From Pseudobdellovibrionaceae bacterium (GTDB lineage Bacteria; Bdellovibrionota; Bdellovibrionia; Bdellovibrionales; JAMPXM01): 11,066 nucleotides of DNA. The notes below the pieces were generated by a model. The model worked only from the letters and a program-made list of their open reading frames with translations. It was not told the origin of the DNA and searched no databases. The stretch is from the NCBI GenBank assembly GCA_022843085.1, contig JALHOI010000061.1:1-11066 (forward strand), written 5' to 3'. A program made the translations under genes and the position numbers. This document shows, in pieces, positions 1 through 6,757 of this stretch (within the stretch, counting starts at the first letter, position 1; every line of letters begins with the position of its first letter).

Positions 1-889
1 CTTTCAAAACTTTCTCGCGAGCCTCTGACGAGAACTTCTTTTTCTTCGTCTGCTCTTCGAGCTCTTGAATTTCGGCCTGGTAGTCGTCTTTCTCGCCAAG
101 CTCCTTTTGAATCGCCTGCATCTGCTCGTTCAGGTAGTACTCTTTTTGAGAGCGCTCCATCTGCTTTTTCACGCGCGTGCGAATCTTCTTTTCGACTTCG
201 AGAATTTCAATTTCGCCCGACATCATCTCGAGCAGTTGCTCGAGACGCTTACCCGGATCGTTCAGCTCAAGAATTTTTTGTTTGTCCTCAAGCTTCAAGT
301 TCATTTGAGCCGCGATGATATCGGCCAACTCTGACGAGTTGTCGATGTTCGTCACCTTCATCAAGATTTCTGGCGGAATACGTTTGTTGAGTTTCACGTA
401 TTGTTCGAACGTCGCCTTCACCGATCGCATCAGCGCTTGGACTTCGACTTCTTTTTCGCTGATCTCGGGCAGATCGCGAACGTCGACCATGAAAAATCCG
501 TCGTTCGGAACATAGCGCTCAATTCGAACGCGGCGCTTGCCCTCGACGAGAACCTTCACGGTACCGTCGGGCAGCCTTAGTAATTGAATGATCGAGCCGA
601 CAGTTCCGACATCGTAGATGTCGGACGCCTCTGGATTATTTGTCTTCGCGTCGCGCTGGGCGGCGAGAACGATGTCCACCTGCTTCGACATCGCTTCTTC
701 TAAAGCGTTGATCGATTTTTCGCGTCCCACGAAGAGCGGCATCATCATATGCGGAAATATGATGAGATCCCGCAGCGGCAGCATCGGCAGCTGTGTCACT
801 GCCGCGCCCTCATTTTTATCGGTACCTGACTTGTCGGCAGTTTTGTCAGCTGTTTTGTCAGCGTTACGATCGTTCTTTTTACCCGACAT
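1..889 (-). CDS. lon: ATP-dependent protease Lon, N-terminal part (cut by window edge)
   Basis: Lon is a cytoplasmic AAA+ serine protease that degrades misfolded and regulatory proteins. The 296 codons present encode its N-terminal substrate-binding domain and the start of the coiled-coil region. Recognisable blocks are LPMLPLRDLIIFPHMMMPLF (residues 34-53), VGREKSINALEEAM, LLRLPDGTVKVLVEGKRRVR, YVKLNKRIPPE and RVKKQMERSQKEYYLNEQMQ, all closely matching enterobacterial Lon. The AAA+ module and Ser-Lys protease domain lie beyond the left edge. The ATG at 889 has a strong Shine-Dalgarno (GGAGGAGG) a few bases upstream. Before the conserved LPMLPLRD lies a charged tail of about 33 residues, longer than in E. 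coli Lon, containing DKTADKTADK (residues 11-20) encoded by 12-bp tandem repeats at 830-859. The gene is monocistronic as far as seen and separated from clpPX by an oppositely oriented gene. Confidence 0.97.
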   Translation of the reverse strand, partial: MSGKKNDRNADKTADKTADKSGTDKNEGAAVTQLPMLPLRDLIIFPHMMMPLFVGREKSINALEEAMSKQVDIVLAAQRDAKTNNPEASDIYDVGTVGSIIQLLRLPDGTVKVLVEGKRRVRIERYVPNDGFFMVDVRDLPEISEKEVEVQALMRSVKATFEQYVKLNKRIPPEILMKVTNIDNSSELADIIAAQMNLKLEDKQKILELNDPGKRLEQLLEMMSGEIEILEVEKKIRTRVKKQMERSQKEYYLNEQMQAIQKELGEKDDYQAEIQELEEQTKKKKFSSEAREKVLK

Positions 890-918
890 GGCCCCTCCTC
901 CGTGTAAGTGCGATTCTT

Positions 919-953
919 TCAAGACGGTGGCTCGTACTGAGCTACCTTCTTGA
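919..953 (-). promoter_or_regulatory. Imperfect inverted repeat in the lon 5' leader
   Basis: Arms TCAAGACGGTGGCTC (919-933) and GAGCTACCTTCTTGA (939-953) are inverted complements at 13 of 15 positions around a 5-base loop. It lies about 30 bases upstream of the lon ATG and just upstream of its ribosome binding site. It could be an operator for a dimeric regulator or an mRNA hairpin controlling lon translation. It does not match the HrcA/CIRCE element. No T-tract follows on the lon strand, so it is not an intrinsic terminator. Confidence 0.55.
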
Positions 954-1065
954 TGATGGCAGACCCGCGCGAGAACGCAAAAGGTTCATGAAATGTATCG
1001 AGCCGCGTCCGGCTATCGGATTTTTTTCTGAACGCTTTTGCGAGCCCCATGAATCGACCCCTGCA

Positions 1066-1101
1066 TTTGATCCTTAATTTGATCCTTAATTTGACCCTTG
1101 A
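1066..1101. repeat. 12-bp tandem repeat array upstream of the barrel gene
   Basis: Two exact copies of TTTGATCCTTAA (1066-1077, 1078-1089) are followed by a variant TTTGACCCTTGA (1090-1101). A further TTTAAATTGACA (1102-1113) may be a decayed fourth unit. A period of 12 places the CCTTAA cores roughly one helical turn apart, as expected of clustered binding sites; simple slippage is the alternative. Confidence 0.8.
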
Positions 1102-1237
1102 TTTAAATTGACAAGAAATTAACGGCCGCCTCGAGGCTTTGAAATATTCCAGCTATAAGCGTTATCTATGCTTCAGGACCTTCGACGAGCCTCAAGAAGC
1201 ACTTGCTTCATTCGGCAGCTCCCAGTACTCGGAATCC

Positions 1238-1888
1238 ATGAAAAAATCTGATTTCGTGCACCGAACATTTGCCTTTCTTCTTACGTCGGTCCTCGCGACC
1301 GGCTTGCTCACCACATCCAAGAGCCATGCGTCTGAGAACACAGGTGAAGCGCTTGCTCCAATCGAATCTACGAATCTTCAAGTTCGCCCGTCGGGATGGA
1401 GCTCGCAAGCTGCCGTCAGCGGTGTTACCGAGACCTCACTCTTCGACCTCAACTGGGAAACGCCCGGATTCTTCAGCAACGCGCTGAATTTGCGCATCGG
1501 CGCAGGTTTCGGAACTCACCGACGTTCCGACGAGGAAGTCTATTTTTACTCGCTACAAGCTGGCCTAAAGTGGACTCTCGCCCGCGCCTCTTCAGCGGGG
1601 CTGATGCCTTATGTTTTTTTAGGATACCGATCTCTTCGCCCCTACGGAGACAGCCGTCCCGTCGGCGCAGTCGGAGACGCAACAAATGGCATCAGCGGAA
1701 GTGTTGAAACGTTACTCGGCGCGACTTGGAATCACACCGCTAGACCGACTGAATCGATTGAGATTCGAGGAGGCGTTTTTGTTGAAGGCGGCACCAGCCG
1801 ATCGAACTTTCGCGCTCAGCCTTCAAGCGCCAACGCGCGAATCGCTGATGGATTCTTAATTCGCCTCGGATTTTTGCGTTACCTCTAA
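1238..1888 (+). CDS. Secreted small beta-barrel protein, probably outer membrane
   Basis: This 216-residue protein has a clear signal peptide: a Lys-Lys start, hydrophobic core AFLLTSVLATGLL, and a likely cleavage at SHA-S around residue 31. The mature part is built of short amphipathic segments with alternating hydrophobic residues and glycines, for example NLRIGAGFGTH, VYFYSLQAGLKWTL, LMPYVFLGYRSL, IEIRGGVFVEGG and a terminal GFLIRLGFLRYL, which is typical of small outer-membrane barrels of about eight strands. No specific family is recognised. The ATG at 1238 is chosen because the signal peptide begins there, although only a weak GGAA stands as ribosome binding site; the frame is open upstream to a TTG at 1139, which would put 33 residues before the signal peptide. 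It is transcribed opposite to both neighbours, lon and clpX, and is flanked by short repeat arrays. Confidence 0.75.
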   Translation: MKKSDFVHRTFAFLLTSVLATGLLTTSKSHASENTGEALAPIESTNLQVRPSGWSSQAAVSGVTETSLFDLNWETPGFFSNALNLRIGAGFGTHRRSDEEVYFYSLQAGLKWTLARASSAGLMPYVFLGYRSLRPYGDSRPVGAVGDATNGISGSVETLLGATWNHTARPTESIEIRGGVFVEGGTSRSNFRAQPSSANARIADGFLIRLGFLRYL

Positions 1889-1927
1889 CTGCGTTTAAGG
1901 GCTGCGTTTAAGGGTTACTTTTAAGGT
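1889..1927. repeat. 13-bp tandem repeat array directly after the barrel gene
   Basis: CTGCGTTTAAGGG occurs twice exactly (1889-1901, 1902-1914), starting at the first base after the stop codon, followed by a degenerate unit TTACTTTTAAGGT (1915-1927). All three carry TTAAGG with 13-bp spacing. That core is the reverse complement of the CCTTAA core in the array upstream of the same gene. Confidence 0.8.
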
Positions 1928-1945
1928 CTTTTCGCCAAGACAAAG

Positions 1946-1971
1946 AAAGCCCCAGGTTTCCCCGGGGCTTT
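1946..1971. terminator. Hairpin terminator candidate, probably bidirectional
   Basis: AAAGCCCC (1946-1953) pairs perfectly with GGGGCTTT (1964-1971) around a 10-base loop. It lies 57 bases after the barrel-gene stop. Read on the plus strand the T-run is short (TTT). On the minus strand the hairpin is followed by a more T-rich tail (TTTCTTTGTCTT), so it may also back up the clpX terminator. Confidence 0.6.
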
Positions 1972-2084
1972 ACAGGCGCAAGCGCCAACTAAATTGTTAT
2001 TTATGTAACGATCATTGATCGGCGGACCTGCGAAACTCTTGAAGGGTCTGGTTCCTTCTGTAGATTCGCGACGCGGCGCTTCTG

Positions 2085-2111
2085 CAAAAGACCGCCCGTC
2101 GCAGGGCGGTC
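2085..2111 (-). terminator. Rho-independent terminator of the clpP-clpX operon
   Basis: Eleven bases beyond the clpX stop, GACCGCCC and GGGCGGTC form a perfect 8-bp GC-rich stem (2104-2111 with 2090-2097) with a 6-base loop, followed on the minus strand by TTTT. This is the classical intrinsic-terminator layout. Confidence 0.85.
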
Positions 2112-2122
2112 ACAGATACCGT

Positions 2123-3451
2123 CTAGGCCGATTCGGCCGAGCCTTTGTCAGGCTTCGCGTTCTTGGCCTTCTCGGCCGCTTCCATCACACGCATCTCTTC
2201 GTCGGTGCGATAGATCAGTGTCGGGCGCTTTTTGGCCGTGATGCACTCTTCTTCGATGATGCACTCTTTAACGTTCGTCTTCGATGGAATTTCAAACATC
2301 ACATCGAGCATCGCCGTCTCGATCACACCGCGAAGTCCGCGTGCACCGGTTTTTCGAATCAAAGCCTGTTTCGCGATCGCACGTAACGCATCGTCCGTGA
2401 ACTTGAGGTCGACTTTTTCGTAGCCCATCAGCTTAGCGTACTGCTTCGTCAACGCGTTCTTTGGCTTGATCAAGATGTCGATCAAAGCTTCTTCACTGAG
2501 AGGATCAAGCACCGCAGTGACTGGCATGCGACCGATGAATTCAGGGATCAGACCGAATTTCACCAAATCGTCGGGCTCGACAAATTGCAAAATGTGTTCG
2601 CCTTTGTCTCGCTCGTTTTGATTGCGGATGTCGGCACCGATACCAAGCGACTTCGACGAACGGCGGTTTTCGATGACTTTATCGAGACCGACGAATGCTC
2701 CACCCACGATGAAGAGGATGTTGCTGGTATCGACTTGAATAAATTCTTGTTGAGGATGTTTGCGACCGCCCTTTGGAGGCAAGTTCGCCACTGTTCCTTC
2801 GAGAATCTTTAGCAAGGCCTGCTGAACGCCCTCGCCCGAAACGTCGCGCGTGATCGACGGGTTCTCGCTTTTGCGCGAAATCTTATCGATCTCGTCGACG
2901 TAGATGACGCCTTTTTGAGCCTTCTCCACATCGTAGTCCGCAGCCTGGAGCAGATTGAGAACGACGTTCTCGACATCTTCACCGACATAGCCGGCTTCGG
3001 TCAGCGTCGTCGCATCGGCCATCGCGAACGGCACGTTCAAAATTTTAGCGATCGTCTGCGCCAACAGAGTTTTGCCTGAACCGGTCGGGCCGATCAGCAA
3101 AATGTTCGACTTTTGAATCTCGACGTCATCTTTGCGGCTCGATGAGAGCGCGTTGATGCGCTTGTAGTGATTGTGAACAGCAACAGCGAGCGATTTTTTC
3201 GCGCGTTCTTGCCCGATGACGTAATCATCGAGGTAGCTTTTGATGTCGATCGGCTTCGGAACTTTTAGGCTCGGCTTCACCGTCTCTTCGCGGTCTTTTT
3301 CTTCGGCGATGATGTCATTGCAAAGCTCAATGCATTCATCGCAGATGTAAACACCGGGGCCTGCGATCAGCTTTTTGACTTCGTTTTGAGTCTTGTTACA
3401 GAACGAACATCTAAGAATACCTGAGCCAGAATCTTTTTTATTCATCGTCAT
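2123..3451 (-). CDS. clpX: ATP-dependent Clp protease unfoldase subunit ClpX
   Basis: ClpX is the hexameric AAA+ unfoldase that recognises tagged or native substrates and threads them into ClpP in the cytoplasm. The 442 residues (E. coli 424) show an N-terminal C4 zinc-binding domain (Cys15, 18, 37, 40), Walker A GPTGSGKT (121-128), the pore-1 loop GYVGE (154-158), Walker B VIYVDE (182-187), an RKH pore loop (230-232), FGLIPEFIGRMP, and the sensor-2 block TGARGLR. The ClpP-docking loop, IGF in E. coli, reads LGI here (269-271). The C-terminal tail is slightly extended and charged. The ATG at 3451 is preceded by AGGGG about 11 bases away; an ATG two codons later is possible. It begins 14 bases after clpP, whose stop overlaps this ribosome binding site, so the two are co-transcribed. 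Confidence 0.98.
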   Translation of the reverse strand: MTMNKKDSGSGILRCSFCNKTQNEVKKLIAGPGVYICDECIELCNDIIAEEKDREETVKPSLKVPKPIDIKSYLDDYVIGQERAKKSLAVAVHNHYKRINALSSSRKDDVEIQKSNILLIGPTGSGKTLLAQTIAKILNVPFAMADATTLTEAGYVGEDVENVVLNLLQAADYDVEKAQKGVIYVDEIDKISRKSENPSITRDVSGEGVQQALLKILEGTVANLPPKGGRKHPQQEFIQVDTSNILFIVGGAFVGLDKVIENRRSSKSLGIGADIRNQNERDKGEHILQFVEPDDLVKFGLIPEFIGRMPVTAVLDPLSEEALIDILIKPKNALTKQYAKLMGYEKVDLKFTDDALRAIAKQALIRKTGARGLRGVIETAMLDVMFEIPSKTNVKECIIEEECITAKKRPTLIYRTDEEMRVMEAAEKAKNAKPDKGSAESA

Positions 3452-3465
3452 TTCTACAATATCCC

Positions 3466-4068
3466 CTAGGCCTTCGAGCCTTTACGCGCCTTCACGACCT
3501 GATCGACCAAACCGTAATCGAGTGCTTCTGGCGCACTCAAATAAAAGTCGCGGTCCATTGTGCGATCAAGTTTGTCGAAATCTTGCCCGGTGTGTACGGC
3601 ATAAATTTCTGTAAGCCGCTTTTTCGTATTCAACATTTCGTTTGCCGCGATTTCGATGTCACTAGCCTGGCCCGACAACCCACCCATAATATGAGGTTGA
3701 TGTAACATCACGCGCGCATGCGGCAGGATGAAGCGTTTACCTTTCGTGCCGGCCGTCAAAAGTAATGATCCCATACTCGCCGCGAGTCCGATGCAGGTCG
3801 TCGCAACATCACATTTAACGAACTGCATAATGTCGTAGATACCAAGACCGGACGATACCGAACCCCCCGGGGAGTTAATGTAAAGCTGGATATCCTTATC
3901 CGGATTGTCCGCCTCTAGAAACAGCATCTGAGCAATGATCGCATTGGCAACGTCATCATTGATGGGAGTTCCCAGTATAATAATGCGGTCTTTCAGCAGA
4001 CGAGAGTAGATATCGTAGCTACGTTCCCCACGAGCAGTCTGCTCAACAACAATCGGTATCAATGCCAC
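3466..4068 (-). CDS. clpP: ATP-dependent Clp protease proteolytic subunit ClpP
   Basis: ClpP is the tetradecameric serine peptidase that cleaves proteins delivered by ClpX. The 200-residue protein has the full catalytic triad: Ser98 in GLAASMGS, His123 in MLHQP, and Asp174 in MDRDFYLS. The oxyanion segment NSPGGSVSSG (65-74) and the head-region DIMQF are intact. Compared with E. coli, two residues are added directly after HQP (HQPHIMGGLSGQ versus HQPLGGYQGQ), so the Asp is shifted by two. The propeptide is short. The start is a GTG at 4068 with AAGGGA about 8 bases upstream; a nearby ATG (4083-4081) is in another frame. clpX follows 14 bases downstream. The trigger-factor gene, a common upstream neighbour, is absent; an aminopeptidase gene diverges instead. 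Confidence 0.98.
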   Translation of the reverse strand: MALIPIVVEQTARGERSYDIYSRLLKDRIIILGTPINDDVANAIIAQMLFLEADNPDKDIQLYINSPGGSVSSGLGIYDIMQFVKCDVATTCIGLAASMGSLLLTAGTKGKRFILPHARVMLHQPHIMGGLSGQASDIEIAANEMLNTKKRLTEIYAVHTGQDFDKLDRTMDRDFYLSAPEALDYGLVDQVVKARKGSKA

Positions 4069-4343
4069 GGATCGTTCCCTTCATAAGCTCTAAAAAGCGT
4101 CGGTTCAAAATCTCACCGGCGCGCCTTCTTATCGGCCGACTCCCGCCTTCGCTGAAACATACGAGATGTTTGCGTCGGCCTAGTCGTCGTGTTACCGACA
4201 ATATCGTCTCAGATCGATGTAATGACATCATGTTGCATATGGTCGAGTGACGAAAATTCGGACTAAAACCAGACGCTACCCAAGAACATCAAGACAGTTA
4301 ACCAGAACCAAAGTCGCGCGCAAAAACGAAATCAGAGAGAAAT
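4069..4343. other. Divergent promoter region between clpP and pepA
   Basis: This 275-bp gene-free spacer must contain the clpPX promoter(s) on the minus strand and the pepA promoter on the plus strand. I see no confident consensus promoter, no strong hairpin and no CIRCE element. Short overlapping frames here encode nothing convincing. Confidence 0.55.
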
Positions 4344-5945
4344 ATGAAATTTGAAATCTTGAAGTCGACCCTCGAACAAATTCAAACCGATCTTGTTGTG
4401 ATCTTCACATCCAAGAAGCCTGATTCGAAATCTGAGTCGAAATCGGAGAAAGGCAAGTCGTCTGAAAGAAAGAGCGGCTCGACTTCGAAAGCAAGTACCA
4501 AGGGTGATTCCAAAATCGCCTCGAAAGAAGCTTCACGCGTTGTCGTCGAGGGTGTCAGTAAAGCTGTTCAAGTAAAATTGATGACAGCCGCTGACGAAGG
4601 TTCGATATCAGGTTCAGCGGCCGAGTGTGTGCTGTTTCGCGACGCAAATTTAGCAGGCGCGCGTCATATCTTGGCCGTTGGTCTAGGCGGCATGAAAGCT
4701 TTCGACTCTGAATCTCTTCGCCAGGCGGCGGCGACTGCTTTTAACGGTGCAAAAGGTGCAAAAGTGAAAACCATAGCGCTCGCAATGGACTCGCTACCGC
4801 ACACGTCGATCGAGGCCGACACCGTCATGCAGGCCATTACCGAAGGTATTACCCTCAGTTCTTACTCGTTTAACGAGTTCAAAACTGGAAAAAAAGAATC
4901 GGTTATCGAGACCGTTCAGATCGTTTCATCGCACAAAGTGAAGGGTTTCGAAAAAGGTCTCGAAACCGGAGAAATCGTCGCCAATTGCGTGAATTTTTCG
5001 CGCTGGTTAGGAGACCGCCCGGGCAATCTGATGACTCCGACAATGCTGGCCGACGAAACCGTGAAGGCAGCAAAGGGCACGAAACTTAAAGTCACTGTCT
5101 GGGATGCAAAAAAAATTAAATCAGAAAAGATGGGTTCGTTCTTGTCGGTCTCACTTGGATCTGTGCAAGAACCAAAATTTATTGTCATGGAGTACAACGG
5201 TGCCGCTTCGTCGAAGAAGCCCGTTTGTTTTGTCGGTAAGGGTCTTACCTTCGACTCGGGCGGAATTTCGATCAAACCGTCGGGTGGAATGGAAGAGATG
5301 AAGTACGACATGTGCGGTGGCGCAAACGTCATCGGCACCCTGCTCGCCTGCGCGAAGCTTAAGCTCAAAGTGAATGTCATCGGCCTTGTTCCCACCACTG
5401 AAAACATGCCCGGACCAAACGCCAATAAGCCAGGCGACATCGTCGTCGCACGCAACGGCAAAACGATCGAGGTGAACAACACCGATGCCGAGGGCCGTTT
5501 GATTTTGAACGATGCTCTCGTCTATGCGTGCGAGCAAAAACCAGCGGCGATCTTCGACGCCGCGACGTTGACCGGCGCCATGGTTGTCGCGCTCGGAAAC
5601 TTGCACACCGGCTTCTTCACACGGAACGATAAACTCGCCAAAACAATCGACGAAGCGGCGAAAGAATCGGGTGAGTGGGTCTGGCGCATGCCACTAACCG
5701 ACTTCCACGTCCGCGACATGAAGGGCACCTACGCCGATCTTTCGAACATCAGTTCGTCGAAAGGTGCAGGCTCCGCGACGGCGGCGGGCTTTCTCGAACA
5801 GTTCGTCGACAAAGATATTCCATGGGCGCACTTCGATATCGCCGGCACGGGCTGGCATATCGGGGACCGCGTCCCCTACGCGCCTCGCAAGGGTGCCTCG
5901 GGCGCGATGATCAGGACCTTCATCCAGCTCGCCCAAGCGTTCTAG
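4344..5945 (+). CDS. pepA: Leucyl aminopeptidase, peptidase family M17
   Basis: This cytosolic, two-metal (Zn/Mn) hexameric aminopeptidase releases N-terminal residues from peptides and would finish the breakdown of Clp and Lon products. Of 533 residues, about 1-170 are the variable N-terminal domain and 200-533 the catalytic domain. All predicted metal ligands are present: Lys299 and Asp304 in GKGLTFDSGG, Asp322 in KYDMCGG, and Asp381 and Glu383 in the signature NTDAEGRL. The catalytic Lys311 and Arg385 are also there. The odd part is a Lys/Ser-rich low-complexity stretch at about residues 24-64, between the first beta strand and the rest of the N-domain, absent from typical PepA. Start ATG at 4344 has only a weak purine-rich AGAGAGA before it. 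The stop codon is the first three bases of a perfect palindrome. PepA in some bacteria also binds DNA; nothing here tests that. Confidence 0.96.
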   Translation: MKFEILKSTLEQIQTDLVVIFTSKKPDSKSESKSEKGKSSERKSGSTSKASTKGDSKIASKEASRVVVEGVSKAVQVKLMTAADEGSISGSAAECVLFRDANLAGARHILAVGLGGMKAFDSESLRQAAATAFNGAKGAKVKTIALAMDSLPHTSIEADTVMQAITEGITLSSYSFNEFKTGKKESVIETVQIVSSHKVKGFEKGLETGEIVANCVNFSRWLGDRPGNLMTPTMLADETVKAAKGTKLKVTVWDAKKIKSEKMGSFLSVSLGSVQEPKFIVMEYNGAASSKKPVCFVGKGLTFDSGGISIKPSGGMEEMKYDMCGGANVIGTLLACAKLKLKVNVIGLVPTTENMPGPNANKPGDIVVARNGKTIEVNNTDAEGRLILNDALVYACEQKPAAIFDAATLTGAMVVALGNLHTGFFTRNDKLAKTIDEAAKESGEWVWRMPLTDFHVRDMKGTYADLSNISSSKGAGSATAAGFLEQFVDKDIPWAHFDIAGTGWHIGDRVPYAPRKGASGAMIRTFIQLAQAF

Positions 5946-5982
5946 GGTACCTGCTTCCCAAATTTGGGAAGCAGGTACCCTA
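5943..5982. repeat. Perfect 40-bp palindrome spanning the pepA stop codon
   Basis: TAGGGTACCTGCTTCCCAAA (5943-5962) is followed with no spacer by its exact reverse complement (5963-5982). The first TAG is the pepA stop. In RNA it would form a stem of about 18 bp with a 4-base AAUU-type loop on either strand. No T-run follows on either side, so it is not a textbook intrinsic terminator, although such a stem could still stop transcription or protect the pepA 3' end. A dispersed REP-like element is the other main possibility. Confidence 0.95.
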
Positions 5983-6037
5983 ATGGTCTTGAGACTCGGG
6001 CTTCGTCGACCGATATAAAGTAGACGGAGGCCTGATC

Positions 6038-6757
6038 ATGTCCGACACAGCTTCAAAAAATGAAACAGCTCGCCCCCCGAGCTATGCGTTCTGGGGCGGC
6101 GTCTTGACATTCGGACTTTTTGCTTGCCTCGGATTTTTCATCTCGCTGAACGCGTGGGATGGAATGATCTATGTTTCTGATTTGAAAGTTAAAGGCCAAT
6201 CCGGCCGACTTCCCGCCGCGATTCGAAAAGAGCTAGATTTTTCACGCCTCGACGGCGCCGAACTGATGATGGCGTCACAAAAACGGCTGCTGACCGCGGC
6301 ACGAGTCGTCACAGAAGAGAATATTGTCGGTATTGAGTTTGGTCAGTTCATCATTCGTTCGGATGAGGGCCAACGCCAACTCGCCTGCGATTTTTACGAC
6401 CGCGTTCGCGTTCGCTTCGAGGCGGACGGGTTGGCTTCAAACGGCGAAAAACCTCATATGGAAGTGAATGCTCCTTGTGCCACGTCGACCGACCTAACTC
6501 GTACCGAGCCGATCCGGATTCCGGCGAGCGAAATCATCGAAGGACGTGCCGTTGATGGCGAAGCCACCTTTGCTAGCGTCGACCGAACGACCTTTAAGTT
6601 TTCAAACATGATGGACCGCTGGCCGACAAAGTGGGCCGTGACCGAAGTGACGCTGTATCGCGAGTCCGAGCCCGGCCGTGAAATCCACGTCGATCAAGAC
6701 GACATGCGCGATTTCAAACGAAAGCCGCTGGTCATCGACTGGCCGCAAGCCAACTAG
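6038..6757 (+). CDS. Unrecognised single-pass membrane protein with periplasmic domain
   Basis: A 239-residue protein that I cannot assign to a family. A polar N-terminus of about 17 residues is followed by one hydrophobic helix (about 18-38, FWGGVLTFGLFACLGFFISL); the rest is a soluble domain rich in beta-type segments, predicted to face the periplasm. Two cysteines in that domain (117 and 147) could form a disulfide. The first residues have no lipobox, so it is an anchored inner-membrane protein rather than a lipoprotein. The ATG at 6038 has GGAGG seven bases upstream, a strong start. A possible promoter lies just before it (TTGAGA 5989-5994, GATATA 6012-6017), though the implied leader would be very short. 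It follows pepA in the same direction, after the palindrome. Its stop overlaps that of the convergent gene. Confidence 0.85.
   Translation: MSDTASKNETARPPSYAFWGGVLTFGLFACLGFFISLNAWDGMIYVSDLKVKGQSGRLPAAIRKELDFSRLDGAELMMASQKRLLTAARVVTEENIVGIEFGQFIIRSDEGQRQLACDFYDRVRVRFEADGLASNGEKPHMEVNAPCATSTDLTRTEPIRIPASEIIEGRAVDGEATFASVDRTTFKFSNMMDRWPTKWAVTEVTLYRESEPGREIHVDQDDMRDFKRKPLVIDWPQAN

Larger units (their letters stand above)
890..1237. other. Divergent intergenic region between lon and the barrel gene
   Basis: No gene is supported in these 348 bp. It holds the lon ribosome binding site, an imperfect dyad (919-953), a 5-bp GC hairpin (arms 1001-1005 and 1010-1014) followed by T7 at 1021-1027, and 12-bp tandem repeats (1066-1101). 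A TTGACA occurs at 1108-1113 and a good -10-like TATAAG at 1154-1159, but they are 40 bases apart and do not form one promoter. Promoters for both divergent genes should lie here; I cannot place them confidently. A plus-strand frame is open from about 1139, but its early part lacks a credible start. Confidence 0.7.

Noticed and set aside
1001..1027. Five-bp GC hairpin followed by seven T on the plus strand
   Set aside because: It resembles a weak terminator, but no plus-strand transcript is known upstream and six bases separate stem from T-run.
1108..1159. TTGACA and TATAAG as a promoter of the barrel gene
   Set aside because: They are 40 bases apart; neither has a correctly spaced partner.
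1139..1237. TTG start giving 33 extra residues on the barrel protein
   Set aside because: It would bury the signal peptide inside the protein; the ATG at 1238 begins a normal signal sequence.
2009..2021. Short palindrome CGATCA-T-TGATCG after the barrel gene
   Set aside because: Six-bp arms are too short to distinguish from chance, and there is no partner signal.
4916..5606. Long minus-strand open frames opposite pepA (4916-5482 and 5151-5606)
   Set aside because: They lie fully antisense to a strongly conserved M17 catalytic domain, have no family resemblance or good ribosome binding site, and are expected by-products of codon bias.
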